A DNA stretch of 64,000 nucleotides from Metarhizobium sp039808465 (GCA_039808465.1 JBDHTA010000001.1:8664-72663), one strand, 5' to 3'. Shown: positions 25,193 to 34,625, counted from the first letter of the stretch. Numbers and translations are program-made. Notes: generated by a model not told the origin, from the letters alone.

Positions 25193-26353
25193 CTACCCCG
25201 CCTCAAACACCGTCTCGCCCGCAATCCATGTGCTCTTCATCGCCAACCCCTCATCCAGCAGCACGAAATCCGCCGCCAGCCCCGGTTGCAGCCGTCCGCG
25301 CCTGTCCGCGATGCGGGCGGCTTCGGCTGGATAGGCCGTTGCCATGCGCAACGCTTCCTCCAGCGGCAGCCCCAGCCGCTCATGCGCGAAGCGGATGGAG
25401 GAGAGCATGTCGATATCCGCGCCCGCCAGCGTGCCGTCGGCCAGCGTCAGGCGGCCGCCATGGCGCAGGATGCAGCGGCCGTTGAGGGTGAAGCCGGGCA
25501 GATCGGTGCCGATGGTCGACATGGCGTCGGTAACGAGGAATATTTTCCCCGGCCCCCGCTTGGCGCGCAACGCAATCGCGATTGCGGCGGGCTCGACATG
25601 GAAACCGTCGGCGATCAGACCGGCATGGAGCCCCGCCGTTTCCAGCGCCGCCCCCACCAGCCCCGGCTCGCGATGGCCGAGCGGGCTCATGGCGTTGTAG
25701 AGATGGGTGACGGCGCGCGCGCCCGCCCCGGCATAGGCGGTTGCCGCCGCGTAACCGGCATCGGTATGGCCGAGGCTGACGATGACGCCCGCCTTCGCCA
25801 GCGCCGCCGCCTGCTCGATGGTGACGTTTTCCGGGGCGATGGTCGTCATGAAGGCTTCGAAGGCACCGGCGCAGGCGAGAAGCCGCGCCAGATCCTCTTC
25901 CTCCATCGGGCGGATCAGCGCGGGATCATGCGCGCCCTTGCGGGCGATGGAGAGATGCGGGCCCTCCAGATGCAGGCCGATAAAGCCCGGCACCTTGTCC
26001 GCCGCCGCCTGCCTGCCCGCCGCGACCGCCGCCGCGGTGATATCAGGCGTATCGGTGATCAGCGTCGGCAACAGCGCCGTGGTGCCGAAACGGGCATGAG
26101 CGGCGCAGATCGTCCGGATGGCGTCCGTGGAGGGCGCGTCGTTCAGCATCACGCCGCCGCCGCCATTCACCTGAAGATCGATGAAGCCCGGCACGAGAAT
26201 GCCGCCGCCTGCTTCGATGCGTTGCGCATCCGCCGGAATATCATCCGGCGAAACCACGGCATCGATCCGCCCGCCCGTCAGCAGCAGCGCCCTGTTCTCA
26301 TGCCACGCATCGCCATCGAAGATGCGCGCGCCCAAAACGGCTTTGGCGGTCAT
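25193..26353 (-). CDS. nagA: N-acetylglucosamine-6-phosphate deacetylase
   Basis: This 386-residue amidohydrolase-superfamily enzyme removes acetate from GlcNAc-6-P to give GlcN-6-P in chitin and peptidoglycan aminosugar use. Motifs: VPGFIDLQVNGGGG, HLEGPHLS (metal Glu), SLGHTDA (His), THLYNAMSP (His) and the catalytic Asp in VTDAMSTIGT. Its ATG overlaps the stop of the SIS-domain gene (ATGA), so both products are made from one transcript. No GlcNAc transporter or kinase is visible in the window. Confidence 0.95.
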   Translation of the reverse strand: MTAKAVLGARIFDGDAWHENRALLLTGGRIDAVVSPDDIPADAQRIEAGGGILVPGFIDLQVNGGGGVMLNDAPSTDAIRTICAAHARFGTTALLPTLITDTPDITAAAVAAGRQAAADKVPGFIGLHLEGPHLSIARKGAHDPALIRPMEEEDLARLLACAGAFEAFMTTIAPENVTIEQAAALAKAGVIVSLGHTDAGYAAATAYAGAGARAVTHLYNAMSPLGHREPGLVGAALETAGLHAGLIADGFHVEPAAIAIALRAKRGPGKIFLVTDAMSTIGTDLPGFTLNGRCILRHGGRLTLADGTLAGADIDMLSSIRFAHERLGLPLEEALRMATAYPAEAARIADRRGRLQPGLAADFVLLDEGLAMKSTWIAGETVFEAG

Positions 26354-27381
26354 CGGGTTTCCGTCACCTTTTTCAAGGCCGCGGGCTTGTCCGGGTTGAA
26401 GCCGCGTGAGCGCGACCAGGATTCGACGAAACCGTAGAACGGCAGGATAAGGGCAAGCGCATCGGTGAGCGGATGGCCGGTGGCGACGTATGGCAGCGGC
26501 CGCGCCTTCTCCACCTTGGCGGAAGTGGCGAAGACCAGCCCGCCCTTGTCGGCCAGCGAATCGGCGATGCCTGCCACGGAATCCTCGGCGGCATCGCGCA
26601 CGGCGAAGGAAATCACCGGGAAGGAGGAGTTGACCAGCGCCACCGGCCCATGCAGCACCTCGGCGGCGGAATAGGCTTCCGCATGCACCTCGGAGGTTTC
26701 CTTGAATTTCAGCGCCGCTTCCGCCGCGATCGCAAGGCCGGGGCCGCGCCCGAGCATGTAGAGCGAGCCGGTATCGCCGCCGAGCGCCAGCGCCAGCTCG
26801 TCCCATTCCAGCGCGACGGCCTTTTCGAAATGCTCCGGCAGGCTGGCGACGGCGCGGCGCAAGCCGTCGTCATCGGTCCATTCGGCAAGCAGCGCCAGCC
26901 CCGCCACCACCGAGTTGACGAAGGATTTCGTGGCCGCCACCGCCAGTTCCGGCCCGGCCTGGATATCGAGCGGATGGGTGCAGGCCTCCGCCATCGGCGA
27001 GGGCAGCGTGTTGGTAAGCCCGATGGTCACCGCCCCGGATTTCGTCGCGGCCTCCGCCATCGAGACGATATCGGGGCTCTTGCCGGATTGGGAAATGGCG
27101 ATCGCCGCGCCGGTGTCCAGCCTCAGCGTCCTGCCGTAGATCGAGGCAAGCGACGGCCCGACCGAGGCGACCGGACGGCCCGCCTGCAATTCGGTGGCAT
27201 ATTTGATGAAGAGGGCGGCGTGATCGGAGGAGCCGCGCGCGATGGTGGCGAGAAAGGCCGGATCGCGTTCGCGCAACGCCCGGCCCGCCGCTGAAATCGC
27301 AGCCCCCGAACGCTCCAGCAGGCGGGCGGCCGCCTCGGGGATTTCATCGATCTCACGGCGCATATGCGTTTGTATCGTCAT
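26350..27381 (-). CDS. SIS-domain aminosugar deaminase/isomerase (NagB-II/GlmS C-terminal type)
   Basis: The 343-residue protein has two SIS domains (about 35-175 and 200-330). The first contains the phosphosugar loop ISQSGKSPD, and TKSFVNSV and EVLHGP are typical of GlmS-like isomerase modules lacking the glutaminase half. Proteins of this type next to nagA act as glucosamine-6-phosphate deaminases (NagB-II), making fructose 6-phosphate and ammonia. The start at 27381 is supported by GGAAG eight bases upstream. It overlaps nagA by four bases. Substrate assignment rests on the neighbour. Confidence 0.9.
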   Translation of the reverse strand: MTIQTHMRREIDEIPEAAARLLERSGAAISAAGRALRERDPAFLATIARGSSDHAALFIKYATELQAGRPVASVGPSLASIYGRTLRLDTGAAIAISQSGKSPDIVSMAEAATKSGAVTIGLTNTLPSPMAEACTHPLDIQAGPELAVAATKSFVNSVVAGLALLAEWTDDDGLRRAVASLPEHFEKAVALEWDELALALGGDTGSLYMLGRGPGLAIAAEAALKFKETSEVHAEAYSAAEVLHGPVALVNSSFPVISFAVRDAAEDSVAGIADSLADKGGLVFATSAKVEKARPLPYVATGHPLTDALALILPFYGFVESWSRSRGFNPDKPAALKKVTETR

Positions 27382-27544
27382 GGTCTTCCACTTGCGGTCA
27401 GGCGCCGCCCGGCACCCGTCATGCAACGGGCGCGGGCTGGCGTTCCGGATTCCATTCGCTAGCCATACCGCAGGATCGGGCGGCAGGCGACCATGTGATG
27501 CAAACTTTTGATCGCGGCTTGCGGATCCGCGCCCGGCGGAGCGG

Positions 27545-27713
27545 CTACTCCCCGGCCTGCGCGAGATATCTGTCGAGCCGCCCCTTGTTCTGGAACATGC
27601 GCTTCGCATGGCCGGGGGCCTTTGGCATCGGTCAGCCGTTCCACCGCGACGCGATAGAGCGGGCCGATGATTTCGGGCATGAAGGAAACAACCTGAAATA
27701 TGCGGGCAGGCAT
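27545..27713 (-). pseudogene. Possible small gene or gene remnant with a one-base frameshift
   Basis: Between the SIS gene and the indolepyruvate oxidoreductase gene the minus strand can encode MPARIFQVVSFMPEIIG... and, after a one-base shift in the GGCCCCCGG run near 27615-27622, continues KAPGHAKRMFQNKGRLDRYL and stops at TAG 27545. The continuous frame instead runs into low-quality sequence. The FQNKGRLDRYL end looks protein-like but I cannot assign a family. It may be a decayed 3' end, a sequencing slip in a homopolymer, or chance. The rest of the gap (27382-27544) shows nothing. Confidence 0.3.
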
Positions 27714-27741
27714 CCCGCGCCTTGGCCAGTGAGCTATGATC

Positions 27742-30700
27742 TCAGGCCTTGCGCGCCTTTCCGGAATAGGCCGCACGCCAGTTCGCGAGGTTTGCCGCCT
27801 TGACCGGCCCATAGCCGCGCACATCCAGAACCGCGCCCGCCTCTTTCGCCGCCTCCGCCAGCCCGTCCGGCGTGAGCTGCGTCAGAAGCGTTTCCATCCG
27901 CCCGAGATAGTCTTCCCGCAAGGCGCGCTCCTCGCGGCGCTCGCTTGTGTGGCCGAAGGGATCGAAGACGGTGCCGCGCAGCCCTTTCATGGCGGCCAGC
28001 AGCCGGAAGGCGGGCCGGATCCAGCCTCCGAACGCCCGCTTCGCCGGACGTCCGGTGCGCGGATCCTCGCGGCTGAGAAGCGGCGGCGCCAGATGGAAGC
28101 GCAGCCTGTAATCGCCCTCGAATTCCTGCACGATCGAGGCAAGGAAAGCCGGATCGGCATGCATGCGGGCCACCGCATATTCATCCTTGTAGGCCATGAC
28201 ATGATAGGCGCCGCGCATCAGCGCCCGCAGGAAATCGTCGCCGCCCTCCCAGCCGCGCACCGTCGCGGCGGCGCGGTCGGTAAGCGCGGTGAAGCGGGCC
28301 GCATAGTTTTCATCCTGCCATTCGGTGAGGCGGCGGACGAACATCGCCCGCATCTCCTCGACCGGAGGCTCCGGCGGGGTTTGCGGCGCGGACGCAAAGG
28401 CTTCCGGCCGCAGGACCGAAAGCCGCCCGGCGCGGAAGGCGCGCAGGTTCTGCTCCACCCCGCCGCCGTTCAGGGTGATCGCCATGGTGATGGCGTCGAG
28501 CCCGATGGGGATCAGGCCGAGTTGATAGGCGCGGCCGGTCAGCACGATATTGGCGGCGATGGCATCGCCGAAATGCCTGAGCGCAATCCCGGTCGCGTCG
28601 AGCGTATCCAGCCGCCCGGCTCCGGCCCGCCTGCGCAACTGCGCCAGAGGCAGGTCGCCATGCAGCGGCGCGGTCGGGTTGCGGACGAAATCGGCGGTGG
28701 GCGTCACATGGCGGTCGGCAACCACCCGGGTCCGCGCCGGATCGATGCTGGCAAGCGCCCGCGCCGAGGCGGCGACCACCGTATCGAAACCGAGCAGCGT
28801 ATCCGTTTCGCCTGTGCCGATCCTCGGCGCATGCAGCGCCTTGCGGTTCACGGCGAGTTTCAGATGCGACATTACCGCGCCGTTCTTCTGCGCCAGCCCG
28901 GTCTGGTTCAGAACCTGCACCGCCAGCCCGTCCAGATGCGCGGCCTGCGCCAGAATGGCCGAAACCGTGATGACCCCGGTGCCGCCGATCCCGGCGAGCA
29001 GGATGGCATGGCTGCCCTCGATCATAGCCGGGACCGGCAGCGGCATGTCGGCGTCGATCCCTTCCGGCAACGGCGCGAGATTGCGGCGGCGGCGGCCGCC
29101 CTCGATGGTCACGAAGCTCGGACAGAAGCCCTTGAGGCAACTGAGATCGGCATTGCAGGCGGACAGATTGATGCGCCGCTTGCGGCCCAGCTCTGTCTCC
29201 AGCGGCTCCACCGAAATGCAGTTGGATTGCACGGAGCAATCGCCGCAGCCTTCGCAGACCTCGGGATTGATCATCGCCATCGCCGCGGGCTTGGGAAAGC
29301 TGCCGCGCTTGCGGCGGCGGCGTTTCTCGGCGGCGCAGACCTGATCGTAGATGATGCAGGTCACGCCTCCGGCGTCGCGCAGCCGCTCCTGCTCGGCTTG
29401 CAGGAAATCGCGATGCAGCACCCGCACCGAACGGGGCAGCCTGCCCTGCCAGACCTCGGGCTTTTCGGCGATGACCACCAGTTCGCGCACGCCCTCGGCC
29501 AGAATCTGATCGACGGCGGCAGGCACCGTCAGTTCACCGTCATGGCGCTGGCCGCCGGTCATCGCCACGGCGTCGTTGAACAGGATCTTGTAGGTGGCGT
29601 TCACCCCGGCGGCGATGGCGGCGCGGATCGCCAGCAGGCCCGAATGGAAATAGGTGCCGTCGCCCATATGCACGAAGACGTGCTTTTCATCGGTGAAGGG
29701 GGCGTGGCCGATCCAGTTCGCGCCCTCGCCGCCCATCTGGGTGAAGGTTTCGACATTGCGGTTCATGCTGACGGCCAGCATCGAACAGCCGATGCCCGCC
29801 GTCGCCCGGCTGCCATCGGGCAGCTTGGTGGACACCGAATGCGGACAGCCGGAACAGAAATAGGGCTCGCGGAAGGGCATCAGCGGTTCGGGCTTCGGCG
29901 CTTCCGGCGCGGCGGCGGCGATATCCCGGCGCAGGAAGGCCGCGAGGACGCGCGCCAGACCACGCGGATCGAGCTCCGCCGTGGAGGATATCAGCGCCTC
30001 GCCCGATGGCGTCGTCTTGCCCCAGAGCCGGGGTCTTCCGCCTACGGGCCGGTTGTAGAAATGGGCGCGGATCTGGTCCTCGATGACGGGACGTTTTTCC
30101 TCGACCACCAGAATTTCGTCCAGCCCTTCGGCAAAACTCTCCAGCGTCTCGGTGACCAGCGGCCAGACGAGCCCGATCTTGAGAAGCCGCAAGCCTGCTT
30201 CTTCGGGGCGGATCCCGGCGGCGGCGAAGGCGCCCTGAAGGTCGCGCCAGGCCTTGCCGGTGGCGATGATCCCGCGCTTTGCCCCCTGTCCCGCGCCCGA
30301 GATGCGGTCCAGCCCGTTGGCGGCCGCGAAGGCGCGCACGGCATGCAGCTTGGTTTCGAGCCGCGCCTCCTGCGCCAGCTTGTCATCCGGCCAGCGGATC
30401 GAAAGCCCGCCGGGCGGCATCTCGAAGGCGGGCAGCACGGGGCGCTTTGCCGGATCGGGCAGGTCCAGCGAGGCCGTGCATTCGACGATTTCTGTCTGAC
30501 ACTTGAATCCAACCCACACGCCCGCGAAGCGGCTCATCGCAAAACCCGCAAGGCCGAATTCGATATATTCCTCGACACCGGCCGGAGCGAGGATCGGCAC
30601 CATGGCCGAGATCAGCACATGTTCGGACTGGTGCGGAAAGGTGGAGGACACCGCGCCGTGATCGTCGCCCATCAGCAGCAGCACGCCGCCATGCGGATGC

Positions 30701-31128
30701 GTGCCCGCCGCATTGGCGTGGCGGATCGCATCCATGGAGCGGTCGACGCCCGGCCCCTTGCCGTACCACAGGGCGAAGACGCCGTCATGGCGCGCGCCGG
30801 GCGACAGGTCGATCTGCTGGCTGCCCCACACGGCCGTCGCGGCAAGATCCTCGTTCAGCCCCGGCTGGAAGCGGATCGCATTGTCATCGAGAAAGCGGCG
30901 GGCCTTGCCCAGCTCATTGTCGAAATCGGCAAGCGGCGAGCCGCGATAGCCGGAGACGAAGCCCGCCGTCTTCAGGCCGTCGGCCTTGTCGCGGGCATAT
31001 TGCTCCATCAGCAGCCGGATCAGCGCCTGCGCGCCCGAAACCAGAATGCGGCCGCTTTTCTGGCTGTAGCGGTCGCTGAGCGCGGGCCTGGCGTCCGGCG
31101 AAGTCCTTGTCCCGGTTTCCTCGCGCAT
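27742..31128 (-). CDS. Fused indolepyruvate ferredoxin oxidoreductase (IorAB type)
   Basis: The 1128-residue single-chain enzyme oxidatively decarboxylates arylpyruvates (indolepyruvate, phenylpyruvate) to arylacetyl-CoA. The N-terminal half holds the pyrimidine-binding region (SGYRGSPLADFD) and the TPP-binding C2 domain (GDGTYFHSGLLAIR...NDAVAMTGGQ). A Cys-rich cluster follows (CEGCGDCSVQSNC...CNADLSCLKGFCP), then the IorB/gamma domain (GIGGTGVITVSAILAQAAHLDG) and a long C-terminal extension usual in proteobacterial fused forms. The start overlaps the stop of the FAD-oxidase gene by one base (TGATG), so the two are coupled: the oxidase could supply the 2-oxo acid. Confidence 0.93.
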   Translation of the reverse strand: MREETGTRTSPDARPALSDRYSQKSGRILVSGAQALIRLLMEQYARDKADGLKTAGFVSGYRGSPLADFDNELGKARRFLDDNAIRFQPGLNEDLAATAVWGSQQIDLSPGARHDGVFALWYGKGPGVDRSMDAIRHANAAGTHPHGGVLLLMGDDHGAVSSTFPHQSEHVLISAMVPILAPAGVEEYIEFGLAGFAMSRFAGVWVGFKCQTEIVECTASLDLPDPAKRPVLPAFEMPPGGLSIRWPDDKLAQEARLETKLHAVRAFAAANGLDRISGAGQGAKRGIIATGKAWRDLQGAFAAAGIRPEEAGLRLLKIGLVWPLVTETLESFAEGLDEILVVEEKRPVIEDQIRAHFYNRPVGGRPRLWGKTTPSGEALISSTAELDPRGLARVLAAFLRRDIAAAAPEAPKPEPLMPFREPYFCSGCPHSVSTKLPDGSRATAGIGCSMLAVSMNRNVETFTQMGGEGANWIGHAPFTDEKHVFVHMGDGTYFHSGLLAIRAAIAAGVNATYKILFNDAVAMTGGQRHDGELTVPAAVDQILAEGVRELVVIAEKPEVWQGRLPRSVRVLHRDFLQAEQERLRDAGGVTCIIYDQVCAAEKRRRRKRGSFPKPAAMAMINPEVCEGCGDCSVQSNCISVEPLETELGRKRRINLSACNADLSCLKGFCPSFVTIEGGRRRRNLAPLPEGIDADMPLPVPAMIEGSHAILLAGIGGTGVITVSAILAQAAHLDGLAVQVLNQTGLAQKNGAVMSHLKLAVNRKALHAPRIGTGETDTLLGFDTVVAASARALASIDPARTRVVADRHVTPTADFVRNPTAPLHGDLPLAQLRRRAGAGRLDTLDATGIALRHFGDAIAANIVLTGRAYQLGLIPIGLDAITMAITLNGGGVEQNLRAFRAGRLSVLRPEAFASAPQTPPEPPVEEMRAMFVRRLTEWQDENYAARFTALTDRAAATVRGWEGGDDFLRALMRGAYHVMAYKDEYAVARMHADPAFLASIVQEFEGDYRLRFHLAPPLLSREDPRTGRPAKRAFGGWIRPAFRLLAAMKGLRGTVFDPFGHTSERREERALREDYLGRMETLLTQLTPDGLAEAAKEAGAVLDVRGYGPVKAANLANWRAAYSGKARKA

Positions 31129-32519
31129 CAGCCTGCCTCCCCGAATCGCGTGAAGACGCGGCCATCGTTCAGAATCCAGCCGGGATCGAAGGCCGCCTTC
31201 AGCCGCGCCATCGCCGCAATCTCATCGGCGCCGCGGCACAGCGGCAGCCATTCCACCTTGTCCTGCCCGATGCCATGCTCGGCGGTGATCACCCCGCCAT
31301 GGCGGGCCGTCAGCGCGAACACCTCGCCGACCAGCGCGTGATCCGGCTCTCCGGCGAGAATGTAATGCAGGTTGCCATCGCCCAGATGCCCGAAGACCAG
31401 CGGCCGCGCCCGGCTGGCGCAGAGCGCCTCCGCTTCCGGCAGGAAGCGGGCGATCGCGGCAATCGGCAGCGACAGGTCGAGGCTGGTGATCGGCCCGGCA
31501 TTTTCGATGAGATAATGGCTGCATCCTTCGCGCAGCGACCAGAGCCGCAGGCAATCCGCCTCGGAAGCCGACAGCACCGCATCGCCGATGCGTCCCTGCG
31601 CCAGCGCCTCGCCGAGCACGGTTTCCAGCCTCTCCCCCTCGCCCCGCGCATCCATCTCCACGATCTCGATCAGCAAGGCGGCGGGCGCGGGCGCGGCGAA
31701 GGGATAGCGCAGGCCCCGCGCCGCGCAGGCTTCGCTCAGCAGCGGATCGACGATCAGCTCGCAGGCCTGCAAGCACGGGCCGAGCCCCGCCCGCAGCAGC
31801 GGCAGAAGCGCCACCGCCGCCTCGACGCTGCCAAGCGCGCACACCGCCACCCGCCGCGACACCGGCGCCGGATGCAGCCGCAGCACCAGCCGGGTGATCA
31901 CGCCGAGCACGCCCTCGCTGCCGATCAGCATCTGGCCGAGATCGAGGCCGCTATTGTCCTTGGCAAGCCCGCCCATGCGCCGGATCACCAGCCCATCGGC
32001 CAGCACCGCCTCGATGCCCGCGACCTGCTGCCGGAAGGTGCCGTAGCGCAGCGCCAGCGGCCCGCCCGCATTGGTCGCCGCCATGCCGCCGAGCGTCGCG
32101 CTGCCCCTCGCGCCGAGATCGGCGGCCAGAAAAAACCCGGCATCCCGCGCCGCGCCTTGCGCGGTTTCCAGCGCCGTTCCGGCCCCGGCCGTCAGGGTTG
32201 CCGCCACCGGATCGATGACCGGCGCCTCGTTCAGCCGTTCGGTGGAGAGCACGATCTCGCCCTCGCGCACCCGCGCCCCGCCGGAAAGCCCGGTGCGCCC
32301 GCCCTGCACCACCACGGGCAGACCGGCCTGCTGCAACACGCGCAGGATCAGCGCGCACTCTTCCGCCGTTCGCGGCACAAGCACGGCGCGGGGCCGCTTT
32401 CCCGGCATGCCCGCCGCGTCGTCGCCATAGCGCGGCTCGACCGGCGCCTGAAAGGCCAGCAATGCCTCGGGAAGCCCGTCGGCGGCGGTGTTGAGTGGCG
32501 ACACGTCCTTGCTCCTCAT
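31128..32519 (-). CDS. FAD-binding 2-hydroxyacid dehydrogenase (GlcD/D2HGDH-like)
   Basis: The protein has 463 residues from ATG 32519; ATG 32549 is an alternative and neither has a strong ribosome site. It is a PCMH-type flavoprotein: FAD loop VVVQGGRTGLSGGARV (about 85-100), GSATLGGMAATNAGG, GSEGVLGVITRL. The C-terminal FAD-oxidase domain ends with HLGDGNLHY and AEHGIGQDK, the metal/substrate region of D-2-hydroxyglutarate and D-lactate dehydrogenases. It probably oxidises a D-2-hydroxy acid to the 2-oxo acid used by the fused oxidoreductase downstream, for example an aryl-lactate to arylpyruvate (inference from coupling). Confidence 0.88.
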   Translation of the reverse strand: MRSKDVSPLNTAADGLPEALLAFQAPVEPRYGDDAAGMPGKRPRAVLVPRTAEECALILRVLQQAGLPVVVQGGRTGLSGGARVREGEIVLSTERLNEAPVIDPVAATLTAGAGTALETAQGAARDAGFFLAADLGARGSATLGGMAATNAGGPLALRYGTFRQQVAGIEAVLADGLVIRRMGGLAKDNSGLDLGQMLIGSEGVLGVITRLVLRLHPAPVSRRVAVCALGSVEAAVALLPLLRAGLGPCLQACELIVDPLLSEACAARGLRYPFAAPAPAALLIEIVEMDARGEGERLETVLGEALAQGRIGDAVLSASEADCLRLWSLREGCSHYLIENAGPITSLDLSLPIAAIARFLPEAEALCASRARPLVFGHLGDGNLHYILAGEPDHALVGEVFALTARHGGVITAEHGIGQDKVEWLPLCRGADEIAAMARLKAAFDPGWILNDGRVFTRFGEAG

Positions 32520-32596
32520 GCATGGGCGGTCAACCCATGGTTCCGGCATGTATTTGGTCCGCGCTCTTCCCCACGCAACAGGGGAGGCGCGGAAAT

Positions 32597-32649
32597 CAGG
32601 TTATTTCTGTTGCATTCATTGTCAAATAGATATTTCAATATGGAAATAT
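32597..32649. promoter_or_regulatory. Divergent control region with operator-like inverted repeat
   Basis: ATATTTC (32630-32636) and GAAATAT (32643-32649) form a perfect 7-base inverted repeat with a 6-base spacer. On the minus strand TTGACA (32625-32620) is a -35 box with TAACCT 16 bases downstream as a weak -10, reading toward the FAD oxidase. The word CATATTGAAATAT (minus strand of 32630-32642) recurs exactly at 37366-37378, also just upstream of a TTGACA. Confidence 0.6.
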
Positions 32650-32708
32650 GGTTCCTCCGGCCGCGGCGGCATTTTTCCGCGTGGTCCCCCAACATCTGGA
32701 GCGTGATG

Positions 32709-33722
32709 ATGGACATCGATCAGAGCAAAGAGATCGCCGGTTTCACCGGCATGGTCATCCGGGATGTCGACGGCAAGCCCAAGGCCGGGTTCGAACAACT
32801 GACGCTGGCCGACCTGCCCGACAACGACGTTCTGGTCGAGATCAGCCATTCGAGCCTCAACTACAAGGACGGGCTGGCGATCAGCGGCAAGGGCCGCATC
32901 GCCCGCCGCCTGCCGATGGTGGCGGGCATCGATCTGGCCGGAACCGTCGTCCGCTCGAAGGCGGACGCATGGAAGCCGGGCGACCGGGTGATCGTCAACG
33001 GCTGGGGCCTGTCCGAAACCGAATGGGGCGGCTACACCCGCTACCAGAGCCTGAAGGCCGGGCACCTGACCCGCCTGCCCGAAGGCTTTTCCCCCGCCGA
33101 GGCCATGGCCATCGGCACGGCTGGCTATACGGCCGCCCTTTGCGTTCTGGCGCTGGAGGACTGGGGCGTGATCCAGCCCGATGGCGGCGAGGTGCTGGTG
33201 ACGGGCGCCGCCGGCGGCGTCGGCACCGTGGCGATCGCCCTGCTGGCGGCGCGCGGCTACCGCGTCGTGGCCGCGACCGGGCGCGAAAGCCAGCATGAGT
33301 TCCTGCGCGGCCTTGGCGCGTCCGATTTCGTGGCGCGCGGCGCGCTGTCGGAGCCGGGCAAGATGTTGCAGGCCGAGCGCTGGGCAGGCGCGGTCGACAC
33401 CGTGGGCAGCCACACGCTCGCCAATGTGCTGGCGCAGACGAAATACGGCGGCGCCGTCGCGGCCTGCGGCCTTGCGGGCGGCGCGGATCTGCCCGCCTCG
33501 GTCATGCCGCATATCCTGCGCAGCGTGGCGCTGCTCGGCGTGGATTCGGTGATGGCGCCCTCGGCAAAACGCGACCGCGCCTGGGCCTTCCTCGACGCCC
33601 ATCTCGACCGCGACAAGCTTGCGGCACTCACCACCACCGCCCCCTTCGACGCCATCCCGGCGCTTGCGGACGCCATCGTCAAGGGCGAGACCCGTGGCCG
33701 CACCGTCATCGAAATTGCCTGA
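32709..33722 (+). CDS. AcuI/YhdH-type medium-chain reductase (acryloyl-CoA reductase family)
   Basis: This 337-residue zinc-free MDR-superfamily NADPH oxidoreductase opens GFTGMVIRDVDGKPKAGFEQL, has SSLNYKDGLAISGKG, the AGIDLAGTV segment, and the nucleotide motif VTGAAGGVGTVAIALLAARGY. This is the pattern of AcuI/YhdH proteins that reduce acryloyl-CoA and related short enoyl-CoAs. ATG 32709 is preferred over the adjacent ATG 32706 because GGAG lies seven bases ahead. It is transcribed away from the FAD oxidase and followed 12 bases later by an enoyl-CoA hydratase. In this setting it may act on an aryl- or short-chain enoyl-CoA. Confidence 0.88.
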   Translation: MDIDQSKEIAGFTGMVIRDVDGKPKAGFEQLTLADLPDNDVLVEISHSSLNYKDGLAISGKGRIARRLPMVAGIDLAGTVVRSKADAWKPGDRVIVNGWGLSETEWGGYTRYQSLKAGHLTRLPEGFSPAEAMAIGTAGYTAALCVLALEDWGVIQPDGGEVLVTGAAGGVGTVAIALLAARGYRVVAATGRESQHEFLRGLGASDFVARGALSEPGKMLQAERWAGAVDTVGSHTLANVLAQTKYGGAVAACGLAGGADLPASVMPHILRSVALLGVDSVMAPSAKRDRAWAFLDAHLDRDKLAALTTTAPFDAIPALADAIVKGETRGRTVIEIA

Positions 33723-33734
33723 GGAAACAGCGAT

Positions 33735-34544
33735 ATGAGCGACGATCTGATCTTGTGGAAGAAGGATCCGGACGATGCCTTCGTCACGCTGACGATGAAC
33801 CGTCCCGACAAGATGAACGCCATGAACCAGGCGCTCGGCGACGCGCTGGAAGAGGCGATCGTCCGCGCCATCAGGGATCCCGATATCCGCGCCGTGATCC
33901 TGACGGGCGCGGGCCGCGCCTTCACGGCGGGCTTCGATCTCGGCGGCGAGGATTTCGAGATGAACGCCGACCAGTGGCGCAACGATATCGGCGAGAACAT
34001 GCGCAGGCTGCGGCTGATCCGCGAGGCGCCGATCCCGATCATCGCCGCCGTCAACGGCTTTGCGCTGGCGGGCGGGCTGGAGCTGATGATGTGCTGCGAC
34101 ATGGCGATCGCCGCCGAGGGCGCGATGCTGGGCGAGCCGGAGGTGCGCCACGTCTCCGCCCCGCCGACGCTGATGCTGCCCTGGACCGTGCCGATGATCC
34201 ATGCCCGCCACCTGATGTATACCGGCGACATGATCGATGCGGTCGAAGCGCACCGCATTCATCTGGTGAACAAGGTGGTGCCGCCGGACATGCTGATGGC
34301 CGAGGCCGAAAAGCTCGCCCGCAAATGCGCCCGCATGCCGGGCGCGGCGATCAAATATGCCAAGGCCGCCCTCAACCACCAGCAGCAGACCGCCGGTCTG
34401 GAAAGCTCGTGGACCTACAATCGCGAGACCACCGCCATCCTGCACGCCACCGACGAGGGCCGCTACTGGATGAACATGCTGAAGGAAAAATCGCTGAAGG
34501 AATTCCTCGCCGCACGCGAGGCGCCTTTCAGGGAGCTGGACTGA
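33735..34544 (+). CDS. Enoyl-CoA hydratase/isomerase family protein
   Basis: The 269-residue crotonase-fold protein has the oxyanion motifs ILTGAGRAFTAGFDLGGEDF and AAVNGFALAGGLELMMCCDMAIA. At the usual second catalytic Glu region the sequence reads GEPEVRHVSAPPTLMLPW, so at least one acidic residue (GEPEV) is kept. The crotonase superfamily includes hydratases, hydroxycinnamoyl-CoA hydratase-lyases and CoA hydrolases; the sequence alone does not choose. It forms a two-gene unit with the AcuI-like reductase and lies near a feruloyl-CoA-synthase-like ligase. Confidence 0.9.
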   Translation: MSDDLILWKKDPDDAFVTLTMNRPDKMNAMNQALGDALEEAIVRAIRDPDIRAVILTGAGRAFTAGFDLGGEDFEMNADQWRNDIGENMRRLRLIREAPIPIIAAVNGFALAGGLELMMCCDMAIAAEGAMLGEPEVRHVSAPPTLMLPWTVPMIHARHLMYTGDMIDAVEAHRIHLVNKVVPPDMLMAEAEKLARKCARMPGAAIKYAKAALNHQQQTAGLESSWTYNRETTAILHATDEGRYWMNMLKEKSLKEFLAAREAPFRELD

Positions 34545-34561
34545 GGCGGGGCGGCGGTCCG

Positions 34562-34625
34562 CCCCTCATCCGCCCTGCCGGGCACCCTCTCCCCGCAAGC
34601 GGGGAGAAGGAAGATATGCCGCGCC
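34562..34625 (+). repeat. Short intergenic hairpin repeat (S element)
   Basis: CCCCTCATCCGCCCTGCCGGGCACC then CTCTCCCCGC-AAGC-GGGGAGAAG, nearly identical to 24858-24920, followed at 34662 by an R element. Confidence 0.8.

Noticed and set aside
27736..31341. 1201-residue open frame on the plus strand opposite the indolepyruvate oxidoreductase gene
   Set aside because: It is an antisense shadow typical of high-GC codon bias: His/Arg/Gly-rich translation with no domain, while the minus strand encodes a full, motif-complete enzyme.
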